Source of the DNA: Saccharomyces uvarum
Lineage: Eukaryota > Ascomycota > Saccharomycetes > Saccharomycetales > Saccharomycetaceae
Length of the DNA stretch: 64,000 bases
Assembly (NCBI GenBank): GCA_947243795.1
Contig: OX365934.1
Span: 620,001-684,000, forward strand
Direction: 5' to 3'
Part shown: piece after piece, positions 9,870 to 19,139 of the stretch
How positions within the stretch are numbered: position 1 is the stretch's first letter
How the letters are laid out: the number at the start of each line of letters is the position of its first letter
The notes under the pieces: model-generated
What the model was told of the DNA's origin: nothing
The model's database searches: none
What the model saw: only the letters and a program-made list of their open reading frames with translations
Position numbers and translations under genes: made by a program

Positions 9870-10058
9870 AAAGAAGCACAAGGGCCTTTCCCAATTCGTA
9901 AATGCGAAATGCGAGGATGCGCAGTACGTAATATGATTTGTGGCGATAACGCCAGATTTAGTTCTGACCGATGTATTTTTGTATTTGATTATTTATTTGT
10001 GTATGTATTTAGTTTCCGAGATTTATTCATTCAGGGCCATAAATTGTTCGGTGAGCGT
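9870..10058. other. Distal PIL1 upstream and PDC6 3' region
   Basis: The rest of the 639-bp gap between PIL1 and PDC6. It probably holds the PDC6 3' UTR, with AT-rich stretches near 9975-10020. No gene is supported; open frames through this gap lack an ATG start or have chance-like composition. Confidence 0.5.
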
Positions 10059-11750
10059 TTACTGTTTGGCGTTCGTGGCCGCAGTCAGTTCTGCTTGCTT
10101 GATCAAGCTCTCCGGAGCGTCAAACACGGGAAGCTTTAGCTCGATCAGTCTGATCACGGAGTTCTTCTGGAACTCCGGATCATGGGTCAGCTTGTCCCAC
10201 TCGCCTGTGGTGGCGACCTTGTGGTTTTCGTATTTCTTGGCGCCAAACGTGGGCAACAGAGCGAGGTGGTCCCACGTCTGGATTTCGTTGTACTCCGCGT
10301 ACGGCCCGTGAATCAGCTTCTCAATGGTGTACCCGTCGTTGTTTAGGACGAAAAGGTACGGCTTTAGCCCCCATCTGATCATGGTGGATATTTCCTGCAC
10401 GGTCAACTGCAGCGACCCGTCACCGATAAACAGGATGACTCTTCTGTTGGGGTCAAGCTCCTCCGCGGCGAATGCAGCGCCCAGCGTGGCGCCTGTGGTA
10501 AACCCAATGGACCCCCATAAAACCTGCGAGATGCCGTACGCATCCTTAGGGAAGATGGTCTGGTTGATACCGAAGGCGGACGTACCTGTTTCGGATATAA
10601 TAACGTCTCCCTCTTGTAGGAATTTGGACAGCTCGTTCCATAACCATTCTTGCTTCAAGGGAGTGCTAGTAGCCACTTCCTTGTTGGGGGGAGTCTTTGT
10701 TGGTACGGGGACAGCCTTGTAGCCCTTGATTACGCCAGGTATGACGGTTAACAACTTTTGCAGGGCAGACTTCATCTGCACACCAGGGAAAGTGGCATTC
10801 TTGACCTTGATGTAATCGGAATGGAACTCGACCACATTCTTAGTCTTGTAGGAATAGGAAAAAGAACCGGTGTTGAAATCGGACAGCAAGGCACCAACGG
10901 AAAGGATCAGGTCGGCCGACTCGACGGCCTGTTTCACGTCTGGCTTGGACAGCGTACCCACATAAACACCCCCGTACCTGGGGTGCTGTTCGTCGATTGA
11001 CCCTTTACCCAAAGGTGTCACAAATGCCGGGAATTGAGTCAGATCGATCAATTTTTGGGTCTCCTTCTTAACGTGGTGTCTAGAGGCACAGGCATCAGAC
11101 AAGATAACCGGGTTCTTGGAATTCTGGATCAGTTCCAGCACAGTGTCGATGACTTCCTTTTCGGCTTCCGGATCGTTCGGCTTCAAAGACAGGTCAATCG
11201 GCTTGTTGAGAAGAGAAGAGGGAACCTTCAAGTCCACCAAATTGGCTGGTAGTCCCAAATAGCTGGGTCTTTGCGTGACGAACGTGGTTCTGATCAACCT
11301 GTCAATCTCTGAGGGAGCCGTAGCAATGTCGGTAATCATCGATGTGGTCTCCGAGATGTTGGTCGACATTCTGTGGAAAACAGTGAAGTCACCATTTCCT
11401 AAGGTATGGTGCAATAGCAATTGCTTGGCCTGTGCGGAGACAGAGGGCACACCAACAACATGCAACACACCAACATGTTCAGCATACGAACCTGCGATAC
11501 CGTTCAGGGCGGATAACTCACCAACACCGAAAGTCGTAATCAACACGGACAAGCCCTTAATACGGGCGTATCCGTCGGCGGCATAGGCTGCATTCAGCTC
11601 ATTGGCGTTACCGGCCCATCTCAATCCGTCGACCTCGTAAATCTTGTCCAACAGAGACAAGTTGAAGTCGCCTGGTAGCCCGAAAATGGTGTTAACATTG
11701 ACTTGCTTCAATCTTTCGAAGAGGTATCTACCTAGAGTAATCTCTGACAT
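10059..11750 (-). CDS. PDC6: Minor pyruvate decarboxylase Pdc6
   Basis: 563 residues, the normal length. It is a thiamine diphosphate enzyme that turns pyruvate into acetaldehyde and CO2 in the cytosol. Visible key parts are the catalytic Glu51 in GNANELNAAYAADGYAR, the His114-His115 pair, the allosteric Cys221 in SDACASRH, and the TPP motif GDGS...NN (IGDGSLQLTVQEIS to VLNNDGYTIE). The reading frame is intact. The whole protein has only five Met, including the initiator, and one Cys; this low sulfur content marks Pdc6 and separates it from Pdc1. In S. cerevisiae PDC6 is induced under sulfur limitation, sparing sulfur amino acids. Sites resembling Met31/32 and Cbf1 targets occur upstream. Confidence 0.96.
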   Translation of the reverse strand: MSEITLGRYLFERLKQVNVNTIFGLPGDFNLSLLDKIYEVDGLRWAGNANELNAAYAADGYARIKGLSVLITTFGVGELSALNGIAGSYAEHVGVLHVVGVPSVSAQAKQLLLHHTLGNGDFTVFHRMSTNISETTSMITDIATAPSEIDRLIRTTFVTQRPSYLGLPANLVDLKVPSSLLNKPIDLSLKPNDPEAEKEVIDTVLELIQNSKNPVILSDACASRHHVKKETQKLIDLTQFPAFVTPLGKGSIDEQHPRYGGVYVGTLSKPDVKQAVESADLILSVGALLSDFNTGSFSYSYKTKNVVEFHSDYIKVKNATFPGVQMKSALQKLLTVIPGVIKGYKAVPVPTKTPPNKEVATSTPLKQEWLWNELSKFLQEGDVIISETGTSAFGINQTIFPKDAYGISQVLWGSIGFTTGATLGAAFAAEELDPNRRVILFIGDGSLQLTVQEISTMIRWGLKPYLFVLNNDGYTIEKLIHGPYAEYNEIQTWDHLALLPTFGAKKYENHKVATTGEWDKLTHDPEFQKNSVIRLIELKLPVFDAPESLIKQAELTAATNAKQ

Positions 11751-12220
11751 GTTTTTTAGGTTTTTTGTTTTATATTTATGTGATGCTTTATTGTACAGTA
11801 TATAGAAAATACTACAGAGACATACATAGCCGAGACTGATTTGAGAAGAGGACCTTATATACGTTTATCGACCAAGGCCTCGTAAAGTTATCCCGCCCCC
11901 CTATCCAGTAACCGAGTAAATTACGGTGCGTACACAGTTAATTCATAAAAAGAAACTAAGAATAACCTTATCATCATTGCGGTTTTCTCTACGTTTTCCA
12001 CTATGTTAACTATGCATTCTCGTTTCTATTTGATGTCATTTGATAAGATGCGCGCTTTTCTGTCACCCGTTCCGCCCAAAACGTATCTTTTTCCCTTTGG
12101 TTAAGGGAACGCGATGATAAAAATGCATCATTTTGAGTGCGGGACACGGGCCTTGCTTATGTTTCTGTAATCGCATCTGCTACGTACCCTTTGAAGCCAC
12201 AATAAAAAAGGAAAAACAAG

Positions 12221-12275
12221 GAAAAAACAAGGTGTGTGTATGTGAAAAAACAAGGTGTGTGTATGTGAAAGAACA

Positions 12276-12306
<31 letters not shown>
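12221..12306. repeat. 23-bp tandem repeat running into a TG dinucleotide tract
   Basis: Two identical 23-bp units (12221-12243 and 12244-12266), each starting GAAAAAACAAGG, are followed by a third, diverged unit. This runs into an uninterrupted TG/GT tract at about 12277-12306. Such tracts mutate by slippage, can form Z-DNA, and resemble the degenerate TG repeats bound by Rap1-type factors. Confidence 0.9.
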
Positions 12307-12307
<1 letters not shown>

Positions 12308-12403
12308 AATGAAACTCCGATCCTCTTTTTTTCATTTACTGGATGCCTCAGTGAGTGCTTGTATTTGATTATACAAGTGTAGCGAAAACTGATGTCACTT
12401 TAC

Positions 12404-12702
12404 ACACTGTGGCTGGGTTCTTACTTGATCCGGTTTAAGTAGTGTAGGCTCGGTATCTCCTTGGCGCGAGAACCGTTCCCCTAATTATACGATGCTCGCA
12501 ACGATGCTCGCAAAGTTACAGGTTTAAAGGGTCACGGTAGTTGATCTTTTTTCCTTTCGGCTGTCACCAACCGTCAAGCTCCGTCAGTGATGGCGTTATG
12601 TGCGGCACGACACCTCTTGCTCGATATGCTAATGATGCAGTGCAATTCTCTTAAACTACTAAAAGAACAGTATTCCATGATTGGGATTTCGTTTTGCACG
12701 TG
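12404..12702. promoter_or_regulatory. Met31/32-like and Cbf1-like sites upstream of PDC6
   Basis: ACACTGTGGC at 12404-12413 contains the CTGTGG core of Met31/Met32 sites. GCACGTGC at 12696-12703 contains the CACGTG box of Cbf1. Both are hallmarks of Met4-controlled sulfur genes, and PDC6 is known to be induced by sulfur limitation. They lie about 650 and 950 bp upstream of the PDC6 ATG, which is far for yeast, so function is inferred only. Confidence 0.4.
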
Positions 12703-12867
12703 CACTCTCTAGTTCACAGGTTCTGTTAACCCTTGCCGGAATTTCTGGTAGAATGAGTGACAATGTCAAACGTATTTTTTTTTTATGATCCTTAATTATA
12801 AGTTTTGCTAGTTTTCCAGCGGTTTGGAAAAAAAAAAAATGAAAATCAGAAATTAAACGTCTAGCAT

Positions 12868-13050
12868 CAAAATATAAATATATAAAAAGAAAAGAGAAGA
12901 ACAGGAAGAAGAGACTACACTTGAGATTCTCGCATTAACCATAGTATCCATATGGAATGCTGTGCTTTGTTGATTGAATTTCGAAATCAACATGCAAGAA
13001 ATTTTCATAGAGAGCTATTCATAAAGCATAGGAATCAAAAAACAAAATAA
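12868..13050 (+). other. Orphan promoter-like segment with a 32-codon frame
   Basis: A TATA-type sequence (ATATAAATATATAAAAAG, near 12871-12888) is followed by an A/G-rich leader and then an ATG at 12952 opening a 32-residue frame that ends at TAA 13048-13050. The peptide begins MECCALLIEFRNQH and resembles nothing I know. An 8-bp inverted repeat, TGTTGATT at 12968-12975 and AATCAACA at 12985-12992, lies inside the frame. It is too far from CTT1 (about 850 bp) to be that gene's core promoter and points away from PDC6. It could start a noncoding RNA or be the relic of a lost gene. Confidence 0.35.
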
Positions 13051-13347
13051 GCGGGTATTGCACCATTACCATCGCAAGGAGTTTTAGATGTTGTCCTTTG
13101 ACAACCCAATCTTCCAAGGTAATCTGAGCCCGAACACTTAACTGCTAGCACCACGCCAAGAATTCCCGGTGACGGCGACCCGTCCACAACAGACTGCAAG
13201 ACGATGAGAAACAGATGACGAGGGACAAAAACAGGCCCCGTCCGCTATCTCCGTTCTACGTCGAGCTGCTTCTGCGGCGGTCGACAGAGACCCTCGGCCA
13301 AGGCCACCGCTCAACAGGCCGCCCTTTTTTCAAGGGACCCACCGGAA

Positions 13348-13352
13348 AGGGG
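13348..13352 (+). promoter_or_regulatory. STRE core of the CTT1 promoter
   Basis: AGGGG, 383 bp before the CTT1 ATG. The S. cerevisiae CTT1 promoter has its functional stress elements at about this distance, where Msn2 and Msn4 bind during heat, osmotic and nutrient stress. A CACGTG box also lies nearer the gene at 13594-13599. Confidence 0.6.
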
Positions 13353-13596
13353 CCAACTAAAGGGTTGCGCATTGTTCTCTCAACTTCTGACATGCGACAT
13401 CGCCAACCAGAATGGTTATTGTTACCCTGAAAGGAGCTTACTAACGGTTGAAAGAAAAAAGCTCAATTAATCTCACCCTCTGGACGGGGGTTCGTCTAGC
13501 CAATACAGCCCCCCAACTTCCTCAGCGAGAGGGATGTGTAAGATTTTGTCGTCATCTGGACACATAGCTCAATATTGTTATCCCTTATCGCCACAC

Positions 13597-13643
13597 GTGT
13601 AAGAAGGCCCATGCCAACCGTATAAGAAGGCCCATCGCCAACC
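13597..13643 (+). repeat. 23/24-bp tandem duplication in the CTT1 core promoter
   Basis: GTGTAAGAAGGCCCATGCC... (13597-13619) is repeated as GTATAAGAAGGCCCATCGCC... (13620-13643). The second copy carries the TATA-like GTATAAG, where the first has GTGTAAG. The duplication therefore spans the likely TATA region, about 90-130 bp before the CTT1 start. Confidence 0.85.
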
Positions 13644-13730
13644 GTGTACCGTGCCTCTTTCCCGTCACTCTTGCTTTTATTCAGTCTTTTCTTGATTCTT
13701 GCTCTAATATCACCAAAGTCACGAATCAAA

Positions 13731-15413
13731 ATGTTTGGTAAAAAGGAAGAAAAGCCTGAACAAGTTTACTCTTTGCAAAATGGGTTCCCATACTCTCATC
13801 ATCCATACGCCTCCCAGTACTCAAGACCCGACGGTCCTATCTTGCTACAAGACTTCCATCTATTGGAAAACCTAGCTAGTTTTGACAGAGAAAGAGTACC
13901 AGAGCGTGTAGTCCACGCCAAAGGTGGTGGTTGTAGATTAGAATTCGAATTGACGGATTCTTTGAGCGATATTACATACGCTGCTCCTTACCAAGAAGTG
14001 GGCTACAAATGTCCCGGTCTTATCCGTTTCTCCACTGTTGGTGGTGAAAGTGGTACGCCGGACACTGCAAGAGACCCAAGAGGTGTTTCTTTCAAATTCT
14101 ACACGAAATGGGGGAACCACGACTGGGTCTTCAATAACACACCTGTATTCTTTTTGAGAGATGCCATCAAATTCCCTGTATTCATTCACACCCAAAAGAG
14201 AGACCCTCAAAGTCATCTAAATCAATTCGAGGACACCACTATCTATTGGGACTATTTGACTATGAACCCGGAGTCCATTCACCAAATCACATACATGTTT
14301 GGTGAGAGAGGTACTCCTGCCTCTTGGTCAGACATGAACGCTTACTCCGGTCACTCATATATCATGGTCAACAAAGAGGGGAAGGACACTTATGTACAGT
14401 TTCACGTCTTGTCAGATACTGGTTTCGAAACCTTGACCGGCGACAAAGCTGCTGAACTATCTGGTTCTAATCCAGACTATAATCAGGCCAAGTTGTTCAC
14501 ACAAATGCAAAACGGTGAAAAGCCAAAATTCACCTGTTACGTACAAACAATGACTCCTGAACAAGCCGCCAAGTTCAAATACTCGGTCAATGACTTAACC
14601 AAGATCTGGCCACACAAAGAATTTCCATTGAGAAAATTTGGTACCATCACGTTGACTGAAAACGTTGACAACTATTTTCAAGAAATCGAGCAGGTTGCAT
14701 TCAGTCCAACGAACACTTGTATTCCAGGTATCAAACCTTCTAATGATTCCGTTCTACAGGCTAGGCTTTTCTCTTACCCAGATACCCAACGACACAGATT
14801 GGGGGCCAACTATCAGCAATTGCCCGTCAACAGACCGAGAAACCTTGGATGTCCATACTCTAAAGACGATTCCCAATACTCTGCCGAACAGTGTCCATTC
14901 AAAGCTGCCAACTTTCAAAGAGACGGCCCAATGAGTTACTATAACTTTGGTCCTGAACCAAACTATATCTCCAGTCTACCAAACCAAACTCTAAAATTCA
15001 AAAATGAAGGAAATGATGAAGTGTCTGAAAAATTCAAAGGAATAGCTCTAGATGAAGTTAGCAAGGCTTCTTTGAAAAAACAAGAAGAAGACCAGATTAG
15101 AAACGAACATATCGTCGATGCTAAGATCAATCAATATTATTACGTCTACGGTATGAGTCCCCTGGATTTCGAACAACCAAGAGCCCTATTTGAAAAAGTT
15201 TACGACCCTGAACAAAAGAAGCTGTTCGTTCATAACGTTGTTAGCCATGCTTGTAAGATCAAAGATCCTAACGTGAAGAAGAGAGTTCCCCAATACTTTG
15301 GTTTGTTGAACGAGGACTTGGGTAGAGTCATCGCTGAAGGTTTGGAAGTTGAATGGGAACCTGTTGACCTTCAAGGTTACGCCAAGACTTACTCCATTGC
15401 AAGTGCAAACTAA
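13731..15413 (+). CDS. CTT1: Catalase T, cytosolic
   Basis: 560 residues from MFGKKEEKPEQVYSLQ. The frame is open further upstream but lacks an ATG there. It is a heme catalase that converts hydrogen peroxide to water and oxygen. Visible motifs are FDRERVPERVVHAKGGG with distal His62, the NNTPVFFLRD segment with distal Asn136, and the proximal heme ligand signature RLFSYPDTQRHRLG with Tyr near residue 349. No C-terminal peroxisomal SKL-type signal is present (it ends YSIASAN), which fits the cytosolic enzyme rather than Cta1. In S. cerevisiae CTT1 is strongly induced by stress through Msn2/4, by heme through Hap1 and by low cAMP. The frame is intact. Confidence 0.97.
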   Translation: MFGKKEEKPEQVYSLQNGFPYSHHPYASQYSRPDGPILLQDFHLLENLASFDRERVPERVVHAKGGGCRLEFELTDSLSDITYAAPYQEVGYKCPGLIRFSTVGGESGTPDTARDPRGVSFKFYTKWGNHDWVFNNTPVFFLRDAIKFPVFIHTQKRDPQSHLNQFEDTTIYWDYLTMNPESIHQITYMFGERGTPASWSDMNAYSGHSYIMVNKEGKDTYVQFHVLSDTGFETLTGDKAAELSGSNPDYNQAKLFTQMQNGEKPKFTCYVQTMTPEQAAKFKYSVNDLTKIWPHKEFPLRKFGTITLTENVDNYFQEIEQVAFSPTNTCIPGIKPSNDSVLQARLFSYPDTQRHRLGANYQQLPVNRPRNLGCPYSKDDSQYSAEQCPFKAANFQRDGPMSYYNFGPEPNYISSLPNQTLKFKNEGNDEVSEKFKGIALDEVSKASLKKQEEDQIRNEHIVDAKINQYYYVYGMSPLDFEQPRALFEKVYDPEQKKLFVHNVVSHACKIKDPNVKKRVPQYFGLLNEDLGRVIAEGLEVEWEPVDLQGYAKTYSIASAN

Positions 15414-15991
15414 GGTTTACAAAACCTTTTATTTATTTAAGTTTCCCAAACATTATTGGATATTGCTTGCGGTTGTAAATATACCGGCACTACTATTTAT
15501 TTTTTCATATGTACAAAATGTTTTAAAACATCACCCAATAAGCCGATTGAGTGATTCATTTTGACACATTTTTTTAACGGTTTGGCGTCCAGATCGACAC
15601 AGTTCAACGTTTGTCGCATTGTACGGATGCCGCTGGAAAAAATGTAGCTAAGTTTGTTCGACTGAGTATTTGTAACGTTGAACTCTTATGTTTTCCAATA
15701 CATATAGCAACGAACAACTAAGTTTGACAGTAGAATTCTTTCTATTTCAATAAAGAGAAAAGGATTTTCTTCGTAAAAGCAAGGGCTTTTCAAATCTACT
15801 TACGAAGGCAGCGTTATATTCTTTTTTGTAGTATCATAACTAAGCTGAACTTTTTGTCTCTATTTCTTCAAGTATTAGTATTATTTCTCCGGATAATCTG
15901 TATTGGCACACAACATCGAACACCATTCTTTCGGCGCCTATTTTTCCTTTCCCTTATATTCATCACACAAAACAATTCATGCACATCTTTC
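15414..15991. other. CTT1-NNF2 intergenic region
   Basis: About 580 bp containing the CTT1 3' end and the NNF2 promoter. The NNF2 frame stays open upstream of its ATG through about 15854, but without an ATG, so this is not counted as coding. I found no factor site or repeat that I can support. Confidence 0.5.
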
Positions 15992-18820
15992 ATGGAGAAA
16001 CAATCTAAGAACCATAAGAAATCACTATCACCATCACTGCCACCCATGGATACTGAATCGGGTGAACAACCAACAGAATTTGCCAAAAAGCATAGATTCA
16101 AAGATACGCTTGCGTTATTTTTGGTATTTTTAAGTTTCAACCATTTTACTTCCCTATGTTTATTATGTTCCTTCATTGTCGCCACCAAGTGCAAAGATTT
16201 TTTGGCAAATTGCTTTATTGTGCTTTTCCTATCCAAGAAACCTTCGCGCCATATTAGTGAAGTGGCACATATAGATATTACCACTTCCAAAGGGACTAAT
16301 AGTAACTCAAGTAAAAAATCTAATTCGCGATTTTTTAACTGTTCTAAAAATAGCTTCATGATTCCCATCCCTGTATTAATATGTGAAATTATATTTGCAG
16401 CATTATTAAAGTTATATGGTGGAAGCTATTTTGTCAAGCCAATTAAAAATTTGGCAATTTCTATAATTGCTTCATTTTTGATCAATGATCCGAGCGATTG
16501 TTTAAGTTACGCCACTTCATGTTCAGTATTGTATGCGGTGTCCACTAATATTTTTCAAAGGGTATCACATCTCTTTGACGCTGCACAGTTATTTAATTCG
16601 TATTTCCGAGGAACTGGCCAATCAATTGAATTATTTGCATTTTTCCATAGATATTCCCATTTTTTGACGAAACTTTTCTCTCTTTTTTTACCAGTATCTT
16701 CTAAGATCTTCGGTAGACATGCGGAAAGTATGGTTTACTATTTGTCCTTCCATATAATCTTTTTTTCATTTGCTGCAAGTTTACTGTCTCCACAGAGGCC
16801 AACAGCAGAAAATAAATCATCTAAGAAAGGTATAAATTCTAACAAAACAGAAGTGAATCGTATACAAGGGTTACAAAGGATGAGAATTTCATCTTCATCT
16901 TCTGCTTCTGGCTTGGCTACAAACACTACTGATTCAAACATTTTAGAGGACCAAACTCCGATGATTCCGAATGATCCAGGGGGCCTTAATAACGACAACC
17001 AACCTACCCATTCACCTCAACAAAACAACTCGCTGCTACCTCCATCATCACATAATAATGTATTGAGCCCTGCAAATTCCGATCATAATGAGGCTGTTTC
17101 TAACTTTCCTTATTTCACACCTATGGTAAAAGAGTATAAGTCGTTTCAACCGTCAGTGATTTCTGCCGAAAGGAGCAATTCTCAAGCTGTTGCTACAACC
17201 ACAACAACAACTTCTCCCACAACATTCAATTTTTCTGGTGAAAAAAATGGTTTGCCAACTGAAATTCCGTTACCCAACGCCTCCAATACAGCTTCCAAGA
17301 AAAAATCCGACCCTTCTTTTCCACCAAACGACAAGTACACCAATCAATTATTTGAACTAAACGTTGATTTCGGGAATGTCTTTTCGTCGAGCAATTTATC
17401 GTCGGATATATCTGTTACAACAAACTTAGAGAATTTCATCCGTCATTTATTTAGAAGAAAAAACCAGCACATAATTGCACCTCTCTGGTCCATGGTAGTT
17501 ACTCTAAAGACAACAAATTTTGAAAAGAAATATTTGCAAGAGACCTCAGGAAATTCACTAACACCAACAAATTCCAATTCTTCCTACATTGACAGTCAGG
17601 AAAAACACAATAAAGATTTGGATACGATCAAAACACACTTAACCCCATCGAAAATTAGTTTTACACATGCGGGCAAGTTTAAGAAAAGTGTGTTCAACAA
17701 TTTTGAGCCTTCAAACACAATGGCATTAATCGCAAAAACAACGTCTGATGATTACAATCAATTGAATTTGGTTTCTACCAACGAGAATATTTTCAATAGA
17801 AATGATAATGATTATAAAGTTTGCATCATCGACATTAGCACAAATTCCATCACTTTCCATATTGAAAATTTGCATGACGGTGAACTCATTGTTTTAGTAA
17901 ACGGTGTAATTTGGTCAGAAGTTTCGTGCGCTCTGATTTTAGAACATGTGGGGGAAGAATACGTTGTTGTAAACGGGTTAGTTCCTTCTTGTTCTTACGA
18001 TATCCAGTTCATCAATAGATTGAATCACCAGGATGATTATCTGGTTTCTGATTTGATTGTCAGAACACGTGGAAGCAGCAATACAGTTGCTGGAAAATTT
18101 GAAAATCTTGATTTTAGCTTCCCTTCATATTATCATAGAAAATTCTTATCTCCATTGCTAACTCTAAAGCATTCTGTATTGACCACTAACGCAAATTTAT
18201 CCGATGAAAGAGCAAAGTTGAAAAAGACAAAAAAGGAAATCAGCAAGAAATTAAGTCTTTTGAGGCAAGAAATTGATTATTTTAAAAATAGATTATCACA
18301 AAACGCAACAAACGATGAAAAGAGTACTTCCAAAGTTGAAAACCTAAAAATTGCTTTACAACAGAGCGAAACTGCAGTAAATAAATTAGAGAAGCAACTA
18401 AAGACTCTTACTGAGAAAGAGCTTGACTTGGAGGAGGAATATTTGAAAAGGAAAGATTTACATTTGAAAAATCAATTAGAATACAGCAAATTGGAAGAAA
18501 GCTTATCAAATGATTTGAAAAACTCTGAAAAAAAGTCAAATAAACTAAACCAAGATTTTAGTCAATTGACGTCTAAACTAGATAAATTGAACGCTAGAAA
18601 CGAGAAGTTAAAAAAGGAAGTTGACGAAAACGAGGAATACATAGAGAAGTTCAGTACTCTGTTTATGAGTAAAAGGGAAAAAGACAGACTCAGAAGAAAA
18701 GAATACAGAATACGTGAAGCTAATAAATTCGAGTTGACTATAAAGGGGTTAGAACAAGATATCAATCGGTTAGAACACGAGAACGAAAATATTCATAGCC
18801 TAATAGGCAATAGTTACTGA
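15992..18820 (+). CDS. NNF2: Nnf2, membrane-associated coiled-coil protein of unknown role
   Basis: 942 residues from MEKQSKNHKKSLSPSLPP, close to the S. cerevisiae length of 936. The upstream continuation of the frame has no ATG. Several hydrophobic stretches occur in the first third: about residues 38-75 (LALFLVFLSFNHFTSL and neighbours), 125-145 (IPVLICEIIFAALLKLY) and around 250 (YLSFHIIFFSFAASLL). The middle is Ser/Thr/Asn-rich and low in complexity. A long Lys/Glu-rich coiled coil fills about residues 730-935. S. cerevisiae Nnf2 was reported to interact physically and genetically with Rpb8, a subunit shared by the RNA polymerases; its cellular role is not known to me. Identity rests on synteny and overall sequence. 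Confidence 0.9.
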   Translation: MEKQSKNHKKSLSPSLPPMDTESGEQPTEFAKKHRFKDTLALFLVFLSFNHFTSLCLLCSFIVATKCKDFLANCFIVLFLSKKPSRHISEVAHIDITTSKGTNSNSSKKSNSRFFNCSKNSFMIPIPVLICEIIFAALLKLYGGSYFVKPIKNLAISIIASFLINDPSDCLSYATSCSVLYAVSTNIFQRVSHLFDAAQLFNSYFRGTGQSIELFAFFHRYSHFLTKLFSLFLPVSSKIFGRHAESMVYYLSFHIIFFSFAASLLSPQRPTAENKSSKKGINSNKTEVNRIQGLQRMRISSSSSASGLATNTTDSNILEDQTPMIPNDPGGLNNDNQPTHSPQQNNSLLPPSSHNNVLSPANSDHNEAVSNFPYFTPMVKEYKSFQPSVISAERSNSQAVATTTTTTSPTTFNFSGEKNGLPTEIPLPNASNTASKKKSDPSFPPNDKYTNQLFELNVDFGNVFSSSNLSSDISVTTNLENFIRHLFRRKNQHIIAPLWSMVVTLKTTNFEKKYLQETSGNSLTPTNSNSSYIDSQEKHNKDLDTIKTHLTPSKISFTHAGKFKKSVFNNFEPSNTMALIAKTTSDDYNQLNLVSTNENIFNRNDNDYKVCIIDISTNSITFHIENLHDGELIVLVNGVIWSEVSCALILEHVGEEYVVVNGLVPSCSYDIQFINRLNHQDDYLVSDLIVRTRGSSNTVAGKFENLDFSFPSYYHRKFLSPLLTLKHSVLTTNANLSDERAKLKKTKKEISKKLSLLRQEIDYFKNRLSQNATNDEKSTSKVENLKIALQQSETAVNKLEKQLKTLTEKELDLEEEYLKRKDLHLKNQLEYSKLEESLSNDLKNSEKKSNKLNQDFSQLTSKLDKLNARNEKLKKEVDENEEYIEKFSTLFMSKREKDRLRRKEYRIREANKFELTIKGLEQDINRLEHENENIHSLIGNSY

Positions 18821-19139
18821 CACTTAACTATGTAAGAACAATGTATATCAAAATCATTATATGTGGTTAGCAACTAGTTCTAATATATATATGCAATATA
18901 CTCATGTCTAATAACACGCTGAATCTTTGAACAACCGCTCTTCATCTAATATTGTTTGTTGGGATGGGTGATTTCGGACATAATACTACACTGTTGGTAC
19001 TGTTTTACTACATCAATATCTCAGATTTCACATTGCGAAAGCTTCATTCAAAACGGAAGACAGCATAGTCCAGGAGCAACCGTTTATGTATGTGTAAAGC
19101 ATTCTCGCAAATACAATGTACTATAATAGTGATTCAAGA
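18821..19139. other. NNF2 3' gap before the sigma LTR
   Basis: About 320 bp between the NNF2 stop and the Ty3 sigma fossil. No gene or clear factor site is visible. A degenerate autonomously-replicating-type T-rich core (TTTATGT near 19082-19090) is present but too weak to call. Confidence 0.4.

Larger units (their letters stand above)
11751..13730. other. Long PDC6-CTT1 divergent intergenic region
   Basis: About 2 kb without a convincing protein gene, between divergent PDC6 and CTT1. CCCCT stress cores occur at 11898-11902 and 12478-12482. A perfect 12-bp tandem repeat (ACGATGCTCGCA twice) lies at 12489-12512. The region also holds a 23-bp tandem repeat with a TG tract, sulfur-type sites, an orphan TATA-containing segment with a 32-codon frame, and the CTT1 promoter, each listed separately. 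The spacing is much larger than the usual few hundred bases, so a regulatory role, a noncoding transcript or a lost gene is possible. Confidence 0.7.

Noticed and set aside
9454-9894. 146-codon minus-strand frame and other frames in the PIL1 upstream region
   Set aside because: No good start, no recognisable protein, and it overlaps the PIL1 TATA box and stress elements; GC-rich DNA keeps frames open by chance.
13215-13430. 71-codon frame upstream of CTT1
   Set aside because: Lies within the CTT1 promoter and contains the stress element; no family resemblance.
15854-15991. N-terminal extension of NNF2
   Set aside because: The frame is open but begins at TTG with no ATG before 15992, and the family start fits 15992.
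19082-19092. Possible replication origin core near NNF2
   Set aside because: Only a partial match to the 11-bp consensus and no supporting T-rich context; cannot be called by eye.
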